The notes under the pieces were generated by a model. That model was not told the DNA's origin, made no database searches, and saw nothing but the letters and a program-made list of their open reading frames with translations. A program made the position numbers and the translations under genes. From positions 1 to 19,336 of the forward strand of contig JAVKID010000057.1 in NCBI GenBank assembly GCA_031459655.1: 19,336 bases of DNA. Reading direction: 5' to 3'. This stretch comes from Fervidifonticultor_A octavus_A. Lineage in GTDB: Bacteria > Sysuimicrobiota > Sysuimicrobiia > Sysuimicrobiales > Humicultoraceae. Positions 1 through 8,332 of this stretch are shown here, in pieces (the stretch's first letter is position 1; the number at the start of each line of letters is the position of its first letter).

Positions 1-693
1 GTCGCGCTGGCCAGCCGGTACGACCGCGACGGCGCCGATGAACTCGTCTACCTCGACATCACCGCTTCAGTGGAGGGCCGCGGCGCCCTCCTGGAGGTCG
101 TCTCGCGGACCGCGGAGTGCGTCTTCATTCCCCTGACCGTGGGCGGCGGCGTGCGGTCTGCCGACGACGTGCGGGACCTGCTGCTGGCCGGCGCGGACAA
201 GGTGGCGGTCAACACGGCTGCGGTGGCGCGGCCCGCGCTTGTGGCCGACGCAGCCGATCGGTTCGGCAGCCAGTGCGTGGTGATCGCCATTGATGCGAAG
301 CGGCGGATCGACGGCGGCAGGACCTGGTACGAGGTCGTGACGCACGGCGGGCGGCGGCCCACGGGGAAGGACGCCGTGGCGTGGGCCCGGGACGCCGTGC
401 GCCTGGGCGCCGGCGAGGTCCTGCTGACCAGCATTGATCGCGACGGGACCACCGACGGCTATGATCTGGAATTGACCCGCGCCGTCGCCGAGGCGGTCGG
501 CGTCCCGGTGGTCGCCTCCGGCGGCGCCGGGGACCCCGATCACCTGCGGGAGGTGCTGACCGCCGGAGGCGCCGATGCGGCGCTGGCCGCATCGATCTTC
601 CACTTCGAGCGCTATCCCATTCCGGTCGTCAAGGCGCACCTGGCCTCAAGCGGCGTGCCGGTGCGGCTGAACGGACGGGAGGGGCGGGGATGA
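1..693 (+). CDS. hisF: Imidazole glycerol phosphate synthase cyclase subunit HisF (5' partial)
   Basis: HisF takes ammonia from HisH and converts PRFAR to imidazole glycerol phosphate and AICAR, joining histidine and purine synthesis in the cytoplasm. The reading frame is open from base 1, giving 230 residues. About 25-35 N-terminal residues, including the first catalytic Asp, lie outside the window. Visible TIM-barrel motifs are GADELVYLDITAS near the start, a GGGVRS phosphate-binding loop, IDAKR (with the second catalytic Asp), LLTSIDRDGT and VVASGGAGD near the C terminus. This is the canonical HisF series in the canonical order. The stop TGA at 691-693 is followed 13 bases later by the GTG of hisIE, so the two are surely co-transcribed. 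The identification is secure; only the missing 5' end limits it. Confidence 0.97.
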   Translation, partial: VALASRYDRDGADELVYLDITASVEGRGALLEVVSRTAECVFIPLTVGGGVRSADDVRDLLLAGADKVAVNTAAVARPALVADAADRFGSQCVVIAIDAKRRIDGGRTWYEVVTHGGRRPTGKDAVAWARDAVRLGAGEVLLTSIDRDGTTDGYDLELTRAVAEAVGVPVVASGGAGDPDHLREVLTAGGADAALAASIFHFERYPIPVVKAHLASSGVPVRLNGREGRG

Positions 694-706
694 GCGAGGT
701 GCGCGA

Positions 707-1318
707 GTGAGCGATCCGCCGCTGGCCTGGGGAGAGGGGCTGCTGCCTGCCGTGGTCCAGGACGCCCGCACCGGCGTGGTACTGATGCTGGCCTGGATGA
801 CCCGCGAGGCCTTCGAGCGCACGCAGACGACCGGCCAGACCTGGTTCTGGAGCCGCTCGCGCCAGACGCTGTGGCACAAGGGCGAGACCTCCGGCCACGT
901 CCAGCGGGTCACAGATGTGCGCATCGACTGCGACGGTGACGCCGTGCTGGTGCAGGTGGTCCCCGGCGGGCCGGCGTGCCACACCGGTCGTCTCTCGTGC
1001 TTCTTCCGGACGCCAGACGGCCGGGAGCAGGCCGCCGTGGGCCCGGTCCTGACGCGGCTGGAAGCGGTGGTCGCCGACCGAAAGCGCCGCCTGCCGGAGG
1101 GCTCGTACACCGCCTCACTGCTGCGCGCAGGCCCAGACGCCGTCGGGTCCAAGATCACCGAGGAAGCAGCAGAGGTGGTGCAGGCCGCCCGCGCGGAGTC
1201 CGACCGCCGCCTGGCGGAGGAAGCCGCCGACCTGCTCTACCACCTGCTGGTGCTGCTGGCGGCCCGCGACGTGCCGCTGGCGCAGGTCCTGGACGTGCTC
1301 CGCGACCGGGGAGCGTAG
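707..1318 (+). CDS. hisI: Bifunctional phosphoribosyl-AMP cyclohydrolase / phosphoribosyl-ATP pyrophosphatase HisIE
   Basis: This fused enzyme of 203 residues catalyses steps 2 and 3 of histidine synthesis: PR-ATP is hydrolysed to PR-AMP and the ring is then opened to ProFAR. Residues 1-105 are the HisI domain. The metal site DCDGD (74-78) and cysteines C75, C91 and C98 have the same 16- and 7-residue spacing as the zinc cysteines of archaeal HisI. Residues about 110-203 are the all-helical HisE (MazG-like) domain, with EE-AAE (152-156) and EEAADLLYHL (171-180) metal-binding helices. The GTG start at 707 is chosen because an ATG overlapping the hisF stop (690) runs into a stop after six codons, and GAGGT at 697-700 sits 6 bases before the GTG. 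The gene is the last of this his segment and its stop abuts the next, convergent gene directly. Confidence 0.96.
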   Translation: MSDPPLAWGEGLLPAVVQDARTGVVLMLAWMTREAFERTQTTGQTWFWSRSRQTLWHKGETSGHVQRVTDVRIDCDGDAVLVQVVPGGPACHTGRLSCFFRTPDGREQAAVGPVLTRLEAVVADRKRRLPEGSYTASLLRAGPDAVGSKITEEAAEVVQAARAESDRRLAEEAADLLYHLLVLLAARDVPLAQVLDVLRDRGA

Positions 1319-2470
1319 CTACGGCTCCTTCGGCCAGGGCCCCACGATGCCCGGCGCCGCCCACTCCATGGTCGTGAGTTCTCCCACCGTCATCCGCTTG
1401 CCGGCCGGCACGCGCAGGACCCCCTTCCGATCATGGATGGGCCCCGTGAAGGGATCGAAGGTCACCTTCGGGTCCGACATCTGGGCCAGGCGCCGCATCA
1501 CCAGGTCATAGACGTTGATCCGGCCGATGCCGGGCGCGTTGACCGTGACCGCCTCCAGCCTGGGCTTCCAGACCGGGTTGACCGGCACGCCCATCTCGCC
1601 GCCCAGTTCCACGGCCTGCTCGGCCAGCAGCCACCAGTAGTCCACGTCCTTCAGGTTCTCGGTGGTGTACTTGCCCGCGTACACCTTGCCCAGGAAGTCG
1701 ATGTAGATCCTCTCCCAGTGCACCAGTTGCCCGGAGACGACGTGCTGGGGGGCGAACTTTTGCATGGGGGAGTAGTGGCCGAAGCTGGGCAGGCCGCGCT
1801 TGGCCGCGACCTGGACCACGGTGGGCGAGTCCTCGGTGAAGGCGAAGACATCCGCGCCTTCCGCGATCAGCGCCTCCGTCGCCTCCTTGGCCGCGGTCGG
1901 GCTGAACCACTCCATGATCCAGCGCACGTGGATGGTCGCCCTGGGATTCACCGCCCGGACGCCCAGCGCGAAGGCGCTCAGGTGCCGCTTGACCTCCGGG
2001 ATCGGGAATGCGCCCACGTAGCCCACCTTGCCGGTCTTCGTCAGCGCGCCGGCCATCAGGCCGTTGAGGTAGTAGACCTGGTAGAAGTCGGCCATGTAGG
2101 TCGCCATGTTGGAGTGGCGCTTGAAACCCGACGCGTGGGCGAAGATGTGGTTGGGATACCGTTTGGCGGAGGCCAGGGTTCCGTCCATGAACCCGAAGCT
2201 GGTCGTGAAGATCACACGCGCGCCCTGCTGGATCATCTTGTCGATAAACGGTTCCACCTGCCCCTCGGGGACGCTCTCCACGTAGATCGTCTCCAACCAG
2301 GGGAACTTCTGGGCGGCCAACCTGCGGCCCACGTCGTGGGCGTGGGTCCAGCCGTAGTCGCCGATCGGGCCCACGTAGATCCAGCCCGCCTTGAGTTTCT
2401 GCTGGGCGGCCCCGGTCGCCGCCAGGCCCGCGACCAGCGCCACTGCGACCACCATCACCAGCCAGCGCAT
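1319..2470 (-). CDS. BMP-family ABC transporter substrate-binding protein (probable nucleoside binding)
   Basis: This is a secreted binding protein of 383 residues for an ABC importer. An N-terminal hydrophobic segment (about 5-20, ending AATGAAQQ) is a signal peptide. No lipobox cysteine is visible, so the protein may be soluble or membrane-tethered through the uncleaved signal. The remainder matches the BMP/PnrA-like (Med) family: GWIYVGPIGDYGW after the signal, a DKMIQQGARVIFTTSFGF segment and GKVGYVGAFPIPEV in the central domain. The start is the ATG at 2470 rather than an upstream in-frame codon, because AGGAGG (plus-strand 2477-2482) sits 6 bases before it. Two overlapping permease genes and an ATPase lie upstream. 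BMP importers of this layout in Bacillus and spirochaetes take up purine or pyrimidine nucleosides. The neighbouring hpt supports a purine substrate, but that is inference. It ends exactly where hisIE ends on the opposite strand. Confidence 0.93.
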   Translation of the reverse strand: MRWLVMVVAVALVAGLAATGAAQQKLKAGWIYVGPIGDYGWTHAHDVGRRLAAQKFPWLETIYVESVPEGQVEPFIDKMIQQGARVIFTTSFGFMDGTLASAKRYPNHIFAHASGFKRHSNMATYMADFYQVYYLNGLMAGALTKTGKVGYVGAFPIPEVKRHLSAFALGVRAVNPRATIHVRWIMEWFSPTAAKEATEALIAEGADVFAFTEDSPTVVQVAAKRGLPSFGHYSPMQKFAPQHVVSGQLVHWERIYIDFLGKVYAGKYTTENLKDVDYWWLLAEQAVELGGEMGVPVNPVWKPRLEAVTVNAPGIGRINVYDLVMRRLAQMSDPKVTFDPFTGPIHDRKGVLRVPAGKRMTVGELTTMEWAAPGIVGPWPKEP

Positions 2471-2476
2471 GGGTCC

Positions 2477-2482
2477 CCTCCT
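2477..2482 (-). promoter_or_regulatory. Strong Shine-Dalgarno of the BMP binding-protein gene
   Basis: The minus strand reads AGGAGG followed by GGACCC and then ATG at 2470. This fixes the start at 2470. It is also the strongest ribosome-binding site in the transporter operon, whose other genes start by overlap. A stronger site is consistent with the binding protein being needed in excess over the membrane components. Confidence 0.8.
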
Positions 2483-2554
2483 GTGTCGTGATCTCGTCTC
2501 TCCCGGCAGTTCCATTCGCCGCGGCGACCGGATTCTCTTGCCGCTCCTCCGGCG

Positions 2555-3415
2555 CTACCTCTCGCCGCCGGCGTAGGGGAGCCCCAGCGCCTCGGGCGCA
2601 CCCTGTCCCCGGCGACGCCTGGCCGTGGCGGCCAGCACGAGGATCGTGGACGCGAACGGCAGCATCCTCAAGACCTCCGGCGCCACCCAGGTCTGCAGGA
2701 AGAACGAGAGGTAGTAGAGCGCGCCGAACAGGACTGCGCCCCAGACCGCCCTCAGGGGATCCCACCCGGCGAAGATGGCGATGGCGATGGCGATCCAGCC
2801 CATGCCGCCGGTCATGCCTTCCGTCCATGAGGGCCGGTAGGCCACCGAGAGGTAGCCGCCCGCCACGCCCGCGACCGTTCCGCCGAAGAGGACGGTGAGG
2901 TACCGCACCAGGGAGACGTTGACGCCCAGCGCGTCGGAGGCCGCCGGCGACTCCCCCACGGACCGGATCACGATCCCCAGGCGCGTGTGGTAGAGCACGA
3001 ACCAGAGGACGACCGCCAGCAGGAACCCGAGGTAGGTCAGGCCGGAGATCTCGGGGAGCGTGTTCAGCAGGGGAATCCCCTCGTACCCCCGGCCCAGCAC
3101 GCCGGCCAGGCCCAGGCCGAACATGGCCAGGGCGAGCCCCGAGACATACTGGTTGGCTCGCAGCGTGACGGTCACAAAGGCATGGAGCAGTGCCGCCAGC
3201 CCGCCGACCGCGGCGGCGGCGGTGAGGCCGAGCACCGGGTTGCCGACGGTCTGGGCGACCGCGAAGGCGACAAACGCGCCCAGGATCATCATGCCCTCGA
3301 CGCCCAGGTTGACCACGCCGGACCGTTCGGCGTAGATCTCCCCGAGGGCCGCCCACAGCAGCGGCGTGCTGACCGCCACCGCCCGGATGACCGTGGTGGC
3401 CATCCACTCAGGCAT
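2555..3415 (-). CDS. ABC transporter permease, NupQ/YufQ-like (nucleoside import)
   Basis: This is an integral membrane permease of 286 residues from the branched-chain/nucleoside permease superfamily. The diagnostic motif GEIYAERSGVVNLGVEGMM lies at residues 25-43, followed by alternating hydrophobic stretches consistent with about eight to nine membrane segments. A cytoplasmic loop around RSVGESPAASDALGVN resembles the ATPase-contact (EAA-like) loop of this family. The C-terminal end is a short basic tail. The start at 3415 overlaps the stop of the upstream permease by 8 bases (3408-3415), implying translational coupling. A second in-frame ATG at 3403 is possible. Its partner is the longer permease at 3408-4487. 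Together they would form the heterodimeric channel, fed by the BMP binding protein and driven by the double ATPase. Confidence 0.93.
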   Translation of the reverse strand: MPEWMATTVIRAVAVSTPLLWAALGEIYAERSGVVNLGVEGMMILGAFVAFAVAQTVGNPVLGLTAAAAVGGLAALLHAFVTVTLRANQYVSGLALAMFGLGLAGVLGRGYEGIPLLNTLPEISGLTYLGFLLAVVLWFVLYHTRLGIVIRSVGESPAASDALGVNVSLVRYLTVLFGGTVAGVAGGYLSVAYRPSWTEGMTGGMGWIAIAIAIFAGWDPLRAVWGAVLFGALYYLSFFLQTWVAPEVLRMLPFASTILVLAATARRRRGQGAPEALGLPYAGGER

Positions 3416-4483
3416 GGCGGACCCACCGCATACGGTAGCGGAGCAGCCGCTCGCTGCCGATGAGGAAGAAGAGGATCAGTCCGTTGAAGATGTCGGTGAC
3501 GCGAAACGGCATCTGCAGCGTGACCTTCATGACGTCGCCGCTGGTGAAGATCAGGCCCAAGAACAGCGCGGTGAGGATGGCGGCCAGCGGGCTGCCGCGC
3601 GCCAGCCAGGCGACGATGATGGCCGCGTAGCCGTAGCCGAGCGAAACCTGGGTGGGGAACAGCAGCCGGTGGTGGATGCCGCCGACCTCGCCCGCCCCGG
3701 CCAGCCCCGCAGCGCCGGCCGAGATCAGCATGGCCACGACCGTGGTCCGGACCGGGTCGATCCCGGCATACCGGGCCGCGGTGGGGTTCTCGCCCAGGAT
3801 CCGGATCTCGAAGCCCAGGCGCGTGCGCGCCAGGAGGAAGGCCAGCGCGCCGGCCAGGGCCAGGCCCAGGGCCAGGGTGGGCCAGTGGACGCGCGTCCCC
3901 GCCAGCACCGGAATCCAGGCGGCCTCGGGGAAGGTATCGGTGTAGGCGAACCCCAGGGTGGTGGTGCCCTTCCAGGGCCCGTGGATCAGCCAGTCCACGA
4001 AGAACAGCGCGATGTAGTTCATCATCAGGGTGGAGATCACTTCGTTGACGTCCAGCCGCAGGCGCAGCAGGGTGGGCAGCAGTCCCCACAGCGCGCCGCT
4101 GGTGAACCCCGCCAGGAACATCGCGGGCAGGACCAGCGGACCGGACAGGGGGACGAAGAGCGCGACCCCGGTGGCGGCGACGGCGCCGACGAGCAACTGG
4201 CCCTCGGCCCCGATGTTCCAGAACTGCGCGCGGAAGGCCATGACCAGGCCCACCCCGCACAGGAGGAGCGGGATGGCCTGGCGCAGGATCTCGGGCGCCG
4301 CCCGCCGGTCGGCCAGCGTGCCGGCGAAGACCACCGCGTAGGCATGGAGGGGGTTGATCCCAAACGCCCAGAAGATCACGCCGGCGCCCGCCAGGGCGGC
4401 GGCCACGGCGAGGACCGAGACCGCGAGCACCCAGGTCCTGGTCGGGGCCGGCACCCGCTCCACGAGAAGCGGGCCGATCCGGC

Positions 4484-4487
<4 letters not shown>
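3408..4487 (-). CDS. ABC transporter permease, NupP/YufP-like (nucleoside import)
   Basis: This is the second membrane subunit, with 359 residues. It opens with a short cytoplasmic stretch and a hydrophobic helix (about 18-41). The hallmark FWNIGAEGQ of NupP-type permeases follows at 89-97, then LDVNEVISTLMMNYIAL in the middle. The loop RILGENPTAARYAGID near two thirds is the likely coupling helix region facing the ATPase. The end, FNGLILFFLIGSERLLRYR, is also typical of the family. Its ATG overlaps the ATPase stop as ATGA (4484-4487), and its own stop overlaps the next permease start by 8 bases, so the three genes form a tightly coupled translational unit. It is predicted in the cytoplasmic membrane, with nucleosides as probable substrate by family and context. 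Confidence 0.93.
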
Positions 4488-6031
<1,544 letters not shown>

Positions 6032-6035
6032 AGGG

Positions 6036-6596
6036 CTACAGCGGCGCCGGTTCGCGCGCCAGCAGGTCCGGGCTGAGCACCGCGATGTAGGGGAGGTTGC
6101 GGTAGTACTGGCGGTGGTCCAGGCCGTACCCGACGAGGAACTCGTCGGGGACTTCAAACCCCCGGTAGCGGATCGGCAGGGTGTCCACGATGCGGCGCGC
6201 CGTCTTGTCCAGCAATGTGCAGATGGCCAGGTCGGCGGGATCGCGCGCCTGCAGGGCGCGGAGCAGGTAGGAGGCCGTCAGCCCGGTGTCGATGATGTCC
6301 TCGACCAGCAGGACGTGCCGTCCGGTGAGCTCCTCGTCCAGGTCCTTGATGAGGCGCACGGCGCCGCTGGAGCCCCTCCCGCCCCGGTAGCTGCTGATGG
6401 CCATGAAGTCGATCGCCACGGGGATCTCCAGGGCGCGGGTCAGGTCGGCCAGGAAGTACACCCCGCCCTTGAGCACCGTCACCAGGAGCAGGTCGCGGGC
6501 GGCGTAGTCGCGGCTGATGGCGCCGGCCAGTTCACGTACCCGCGCCTGGATCTGCTCCTCGGTCAGCAGGACCTGGCTGATCGGGGGCCGGGTCAT
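6036..6596 (-). CDS. hpt: Hypoxanthine(-guanine) phosphoribosyltransferase
   Basis: This cytoplasmic purine-salvage enzyme of 186 residues transfers ribose phosphate from PRPP to hypoxanthine or guanine, giving IMP or GMP. Motifs in order are VLKGGVYFLADL (41-52, loop I), ISSYRGG (67-73, flexible loop), LLVEDIIDTGLTAS (96-109, the PRPP-binding loop with the acidic pair and catalytic Asp), LLDK (128-131, purine-contacting Lys) and DEFLVGYGLD (151-160). The spacing and length are those of bacterial Hpt. The ATG at 6596 overlaps the upstream small gene's stop as TGATG. The ATPase gene starts 4 bases after this stop. Its place ahead of a BMP-type importer argues that imported purine nucleosides or bases are converted to nucleotides on entry. 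Secure for family; base preference cannot be read from sequence. Confidence 0.95.
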   Translation of the reverse strand: MTRPPISQVLLTEEQIQARVRELAGAISRDYAARDLLLVTVLKGGVYFLADLTRALEIPVAIDFMAISSYRGGRGSSGAVRLIKDLDEELTGRHVLLVEDIIDTGLTASYLLRALQARDPADLAICTLLDKTARRIVDTLPIRYRGFEVPDEFLVGYGLDHRQYYRNLPYIAVLSPDLLAREPAPL

Positions 6597-6940
6597 CAGC
6601 GCCGGGCGGCGGGCTGCAGGTCGTACTTGGCCAGCAAGTTCCGGTAGTCCCGGCCGTAGAACATCTTGACCCGGATCTGCGGATACAGTTCGCGGAGCCG
6701 GCGCAGTTTGCGGTTCTTGCGGGTCACCAGGCTCTGCTTGAGGGTGGTCAATTCGATGTAGAGATCGAAGTCGGGGAGGTAGAAGTCGGGGCTGAAACTC
6801 TCCCGAACCCGGCCGTCCTCGTCCCACTCAAGCGGGAAGGAGCGGGGTTCGTATGCCCAGCGGATGCCGTAAAAGTCCAGGATCCGCGCAAACTCCGCCT
6901 CGCTGGCGTGCGCGAAACGGACGGTGTGCGCCTCGTCCAT
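6596..6940 (-). CDS. Small PD-(D/E)XK nuclease-like protein heading the purine-salvage operon
   Basis: This small protein of 114 residues has no named function that I recognise. An N-terminal helix contains HASEAEFARIL, followed by YGIRWAYEPRSFPL (24-37). The core SPDFYLPDFDLYIELT (50-65) matches the central PD-x(n)-E strand pair of PD-(D/E)XK nucleases, with Asp52 and Glu63, but Thr65 stands where the motif Lys is expected. A very basic helix (LVTRKNRKLRRLRELYP, 71-87) and a last strand VKMFYGRDYRNLL follow. This pattern resembles small structure-specific nucleases, though the missing Lys leaves activity uncertain. A GTG nine codons upstream (6967) is in frame, but it would lie upstream of the predicted -10 box, so the ATG at 6940 is preferred. 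The stop overlaps the hpt start (TGATG), so it is the first gene of that operon. Confidence 0.75.
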   Translation of the reverse strand: MDEAHTVRFAHASEAEFARILDFYGIRWAYEPRSFPLEWDEDGRVRESFSPDFYLPDFDLYIELTTLKQSLVTRKNRKLRRLRELYPQIRVKMFYGRDYRNLLAKYDLQPAARR

Positions 6941-6948
6941 TACCTGCC

Positions 6949-6977
6949 AGTATAGGAAGTCACGCACCAGGATGCAA
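6949..6977 (-). promoter_or_regulatory. Putative sigma-70 promoter of the purine-salvage/nucleoside importer operon
   Basis: On the minus strand, TTGCAT (6977-6972) and TATACT (6954-6949) are separated by 17 bases. TATACT is a near-consensus -10 in an otherwise very GC-rich context. Transcription would start near 6942, only about two bases before the ATG at 6940, so the mRNA would be leaderless or nearly so. The -35 element is weak (three matches). Confidence 0.55.
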
Positions 6978-6995
6978 CCGCCGCCGACAGCCCAG

Positions 6996-7024
6996 ACCCC
7001 GGACGGTCCGGAAACGCCCGGGGT
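6996..7024. repeat. Inverted repeat in the divergent control region
   Basis: ACCCCGG (6996-7002) is complementary to CCGGGGT (7018-7024). A second, mutually exclusive pairing, CCGGA (6999-7003) with TCCGG (7007-7011), is nested inside. It lies between the two divergent operons, just upstream of the predicted minus-strand -35 box. That is a sensible place for an operator, but in DNA this GC-rich the repeat could be chance. Confidence 0.3.
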
Positions 7025-7056
7025 GGCTCCCGCTGGCTGAAATCCCCAAAATGAGG

Positions 7057-7062
7057 CATAAT
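7057..7062 (+). promoter_or_regulatory. Possible -10 box for the HEAT-repeat gene
   Basis: CATAAT lies in the most AT-rich part of the divergent region, about 85 bases before the ATG at 7148. No convincing -35 is seen 16-18 bases upstream. A start near 7069 would give a leader of about 79 bases that contains the hairpin at 7093-7114. Confidence 0.35.
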
Positions 7063-7092
7063 CTACCCAGGACGGTGGTGGGGGATCCTACG

Positions 7093-7116
7093 AGGCGCCG
7101 GGTCCGGGGCGCCTTT
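7093..7116 (+). terminator. Leader hairpin with short T run (possible attenuator)
   Basis: AGGCGCC (7093-7099) pairs perfectly with GGCGCCT (7108-7114) across an 8-base loop, and the following bases are TT. The stem is short but wholly GC-rich apart from one pair. It lies between the predicted promoter and the ribosome-binding site of the HEAT gene, so it could act as a weak attenuator or mRNA-stabilising hairpin. The T run is too short for a confident intrinsic terminator. Confidence 0.35.
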
Positions 7117-7134
7117 CAAGTACGTATCTGAAGC

Positions 7135-7140
7135 AGGAGG
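7135..7140 (+). promoter_or_regulatory. Consensus Shine-Dalgarno of the HEAT-repeat gene
   Basis: AGGAGG is placed 7 bases before the ATG at 7148 and sets the start codon firmly. Confidence 0.8.
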
Positions 7141-7147
7141 AGCATCG

Positions 7148-8308
7148 ATGCCGGAGGCCGCCAGGGCCGACGAGCTGCAGCGGTACCTGCGCCAGCTGGA
7201 GAGCAACGACGTGACCGTGCGCAGCGACGCCGCCCACGCCCTCGGCAAACTGGGCGATGAGGCGGCTGTGGCGGCGCTGGCCCGGGCGCTGCAGGATTCG
7301 GACGAGTACGTCCGCAAGAGCGCGGTCACGGCCTTGCGGCGCATCAGCGGCCCGGCCGCGGCCGAGGCGCTGCGGGCGGCCCTGGCCGACCGCAGCGAGC
7401 AGGTGGTCCTCCAGGCGGTGAACGGCCTGCGGGACATGCGCGACCGGGGCGCGGTCGAGCCCCTGATCCGGGTGCTCGGCCGCCGGGAGCGGTCGCTGCA
7501 GCTGGCGGCCACCGAGGCCTTGGTACGCATCGGACCCGACGCGGTGGGCCCCCTGATGGCCACCTTCGAGGACAAGCAGCTCCGCCGCAAGATCGGCACG
7601 CAGGTCATGAAGATCCTGGTGGACATCGGTCCGCGGGCCATCGACGCCCTCCTGGAGGCCCTCCACCAGGACAGCCAGGTCATCCGGGTGACGGCCATCT
7701 CCGTGCTCGGCCGCGTCGGCGACGGCCGCATCGTCAAGCCCCTGGTGGAGCTGTTCCTGCGCGATCCGAAGATGCAGGAGGCGGTGGTCGCGACCCTGGC
7801 GCGCCTGGAGGAGCGCGGGGTCCTCAACGGCGGCGAGGTGCACGCCGACCGCGACATCCTGCCGCCCAGGATGGTCGTGGAGGCGTTCGCCGGGCGCCCG
7901 CGCGCGGAGGTGGTGGAGCAGCTGCGGGTGGCGCTGGAGAACCCCATGCCCAAGGTGCGGCGCTTCGCCCTGCGCGTCCTCTTCGCGCTCTTCGGCGAGG
8001 GCGCCAGCGAGCAGTTCATCACGTCCCTGGAGGACGAGGACGTGGAGGTCAAGCGCCTGGCCGTCCGCATCCTGGGCAAGCTGCGCAACAAGCGGGTGAT
8101 TGAGCCCCTGGTGGCGCTGCTCCAGAAAGAGGGCGGGGAGCATGTCGAGGAGGCGGTCTGGAACACGCTCAAGGTGCTGACGGACCTGCGCGAGTTCGAA
8201 CAGCTCCGCGCCCGGGTGGCCAAGGAGCGGGCCGGGACCCGACCCGGCGTGCGCAGGGTCAGGCCCGAGCGCGACCTCTCTCCGGACTGGTGGCGAGAGC
8301 AGGACTGA
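7148..8308 (+). CDS. HEAT-repeat (PBS lyase-type) scaffold protein
   Basis: This 386-residue, all-helical repeat protein has no enzymatic motif. Helical pairs of about 30 residues recur from residue 8 to 222, with repeat signatures such as VRSDAAHALGKLGDEAAVAALARAL (24-48), VRKSAVTALRRI, VLQAVNGLRDM and VIRVTAISVLGRVGD. A non-repeat linker follows at about 223-250. At least three more repeats (about 255-345) include VRRFALRVLFALFG and VKRLAVRILGKLRNKRVIEPLVALL. The tail (360-386) is basic then acidic and ends in SPDWWREQD. There is no signal peptide or membrane segment, so it is a probable cytoplasmic protein-protein scaffold. Partners are unknown. It is the first gene of a plus-strand run followed by cutA 24 bases later, and its strong ribosome site suggests good expression. 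The HEAT assignment is firm; any biological role is not assignable from sequence. Confidence 0.88.
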   Translation: MPEAARADELQRYLRQLESNDVTVRSDAAHALGKLGDEAAVAALARALQDSDEYVRKSAVTALRRISGPAAAEALRAALADRSEQVVLQAVNGLRDMRDRGAVEPLIRVLGRRERSLQLAATEALVRIGPDAVGPLMATFEDKQLRRKIGTQVMKILVDIGPRAIDALLEALHQDSQVIRVTAISVLGRVGDGRIVKPLVELFLRDPKMQEAVVATLARLEERGVLNGGEVHADRDILPPRMVVEAFAGRPRAEVVEQLRVALENPMPKVRRFALRVLFALFGEGASEQFITSLEDEDVEVKRLAVRILGKLRNKRVIEPLVALLQKEGGEHVEEAVWNTLKVLTDLREFEQLRARVAKERAGTRPGVRRVRPERDLSPDWWREQD

Positions 8309-8332
8309 CCCTCCCCGGGCCCGCACTGAGCG

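Noticed and set aside
1506..3407. Long minus-strand alternative frame (633 codons) across the binding-protein and permease genes
   Set aside because: Out of frame with two genes having clear family motifs; the translation is Gly/Arg/Pro-rich shadow sequence.
6941..6967. Upstream GTG start (6967) for the PD-(D/E)XK-like gene
   Set aside because: It has no Shine-Dalgarno and would lie upstream of the TATACT box; kept only as an alternative.
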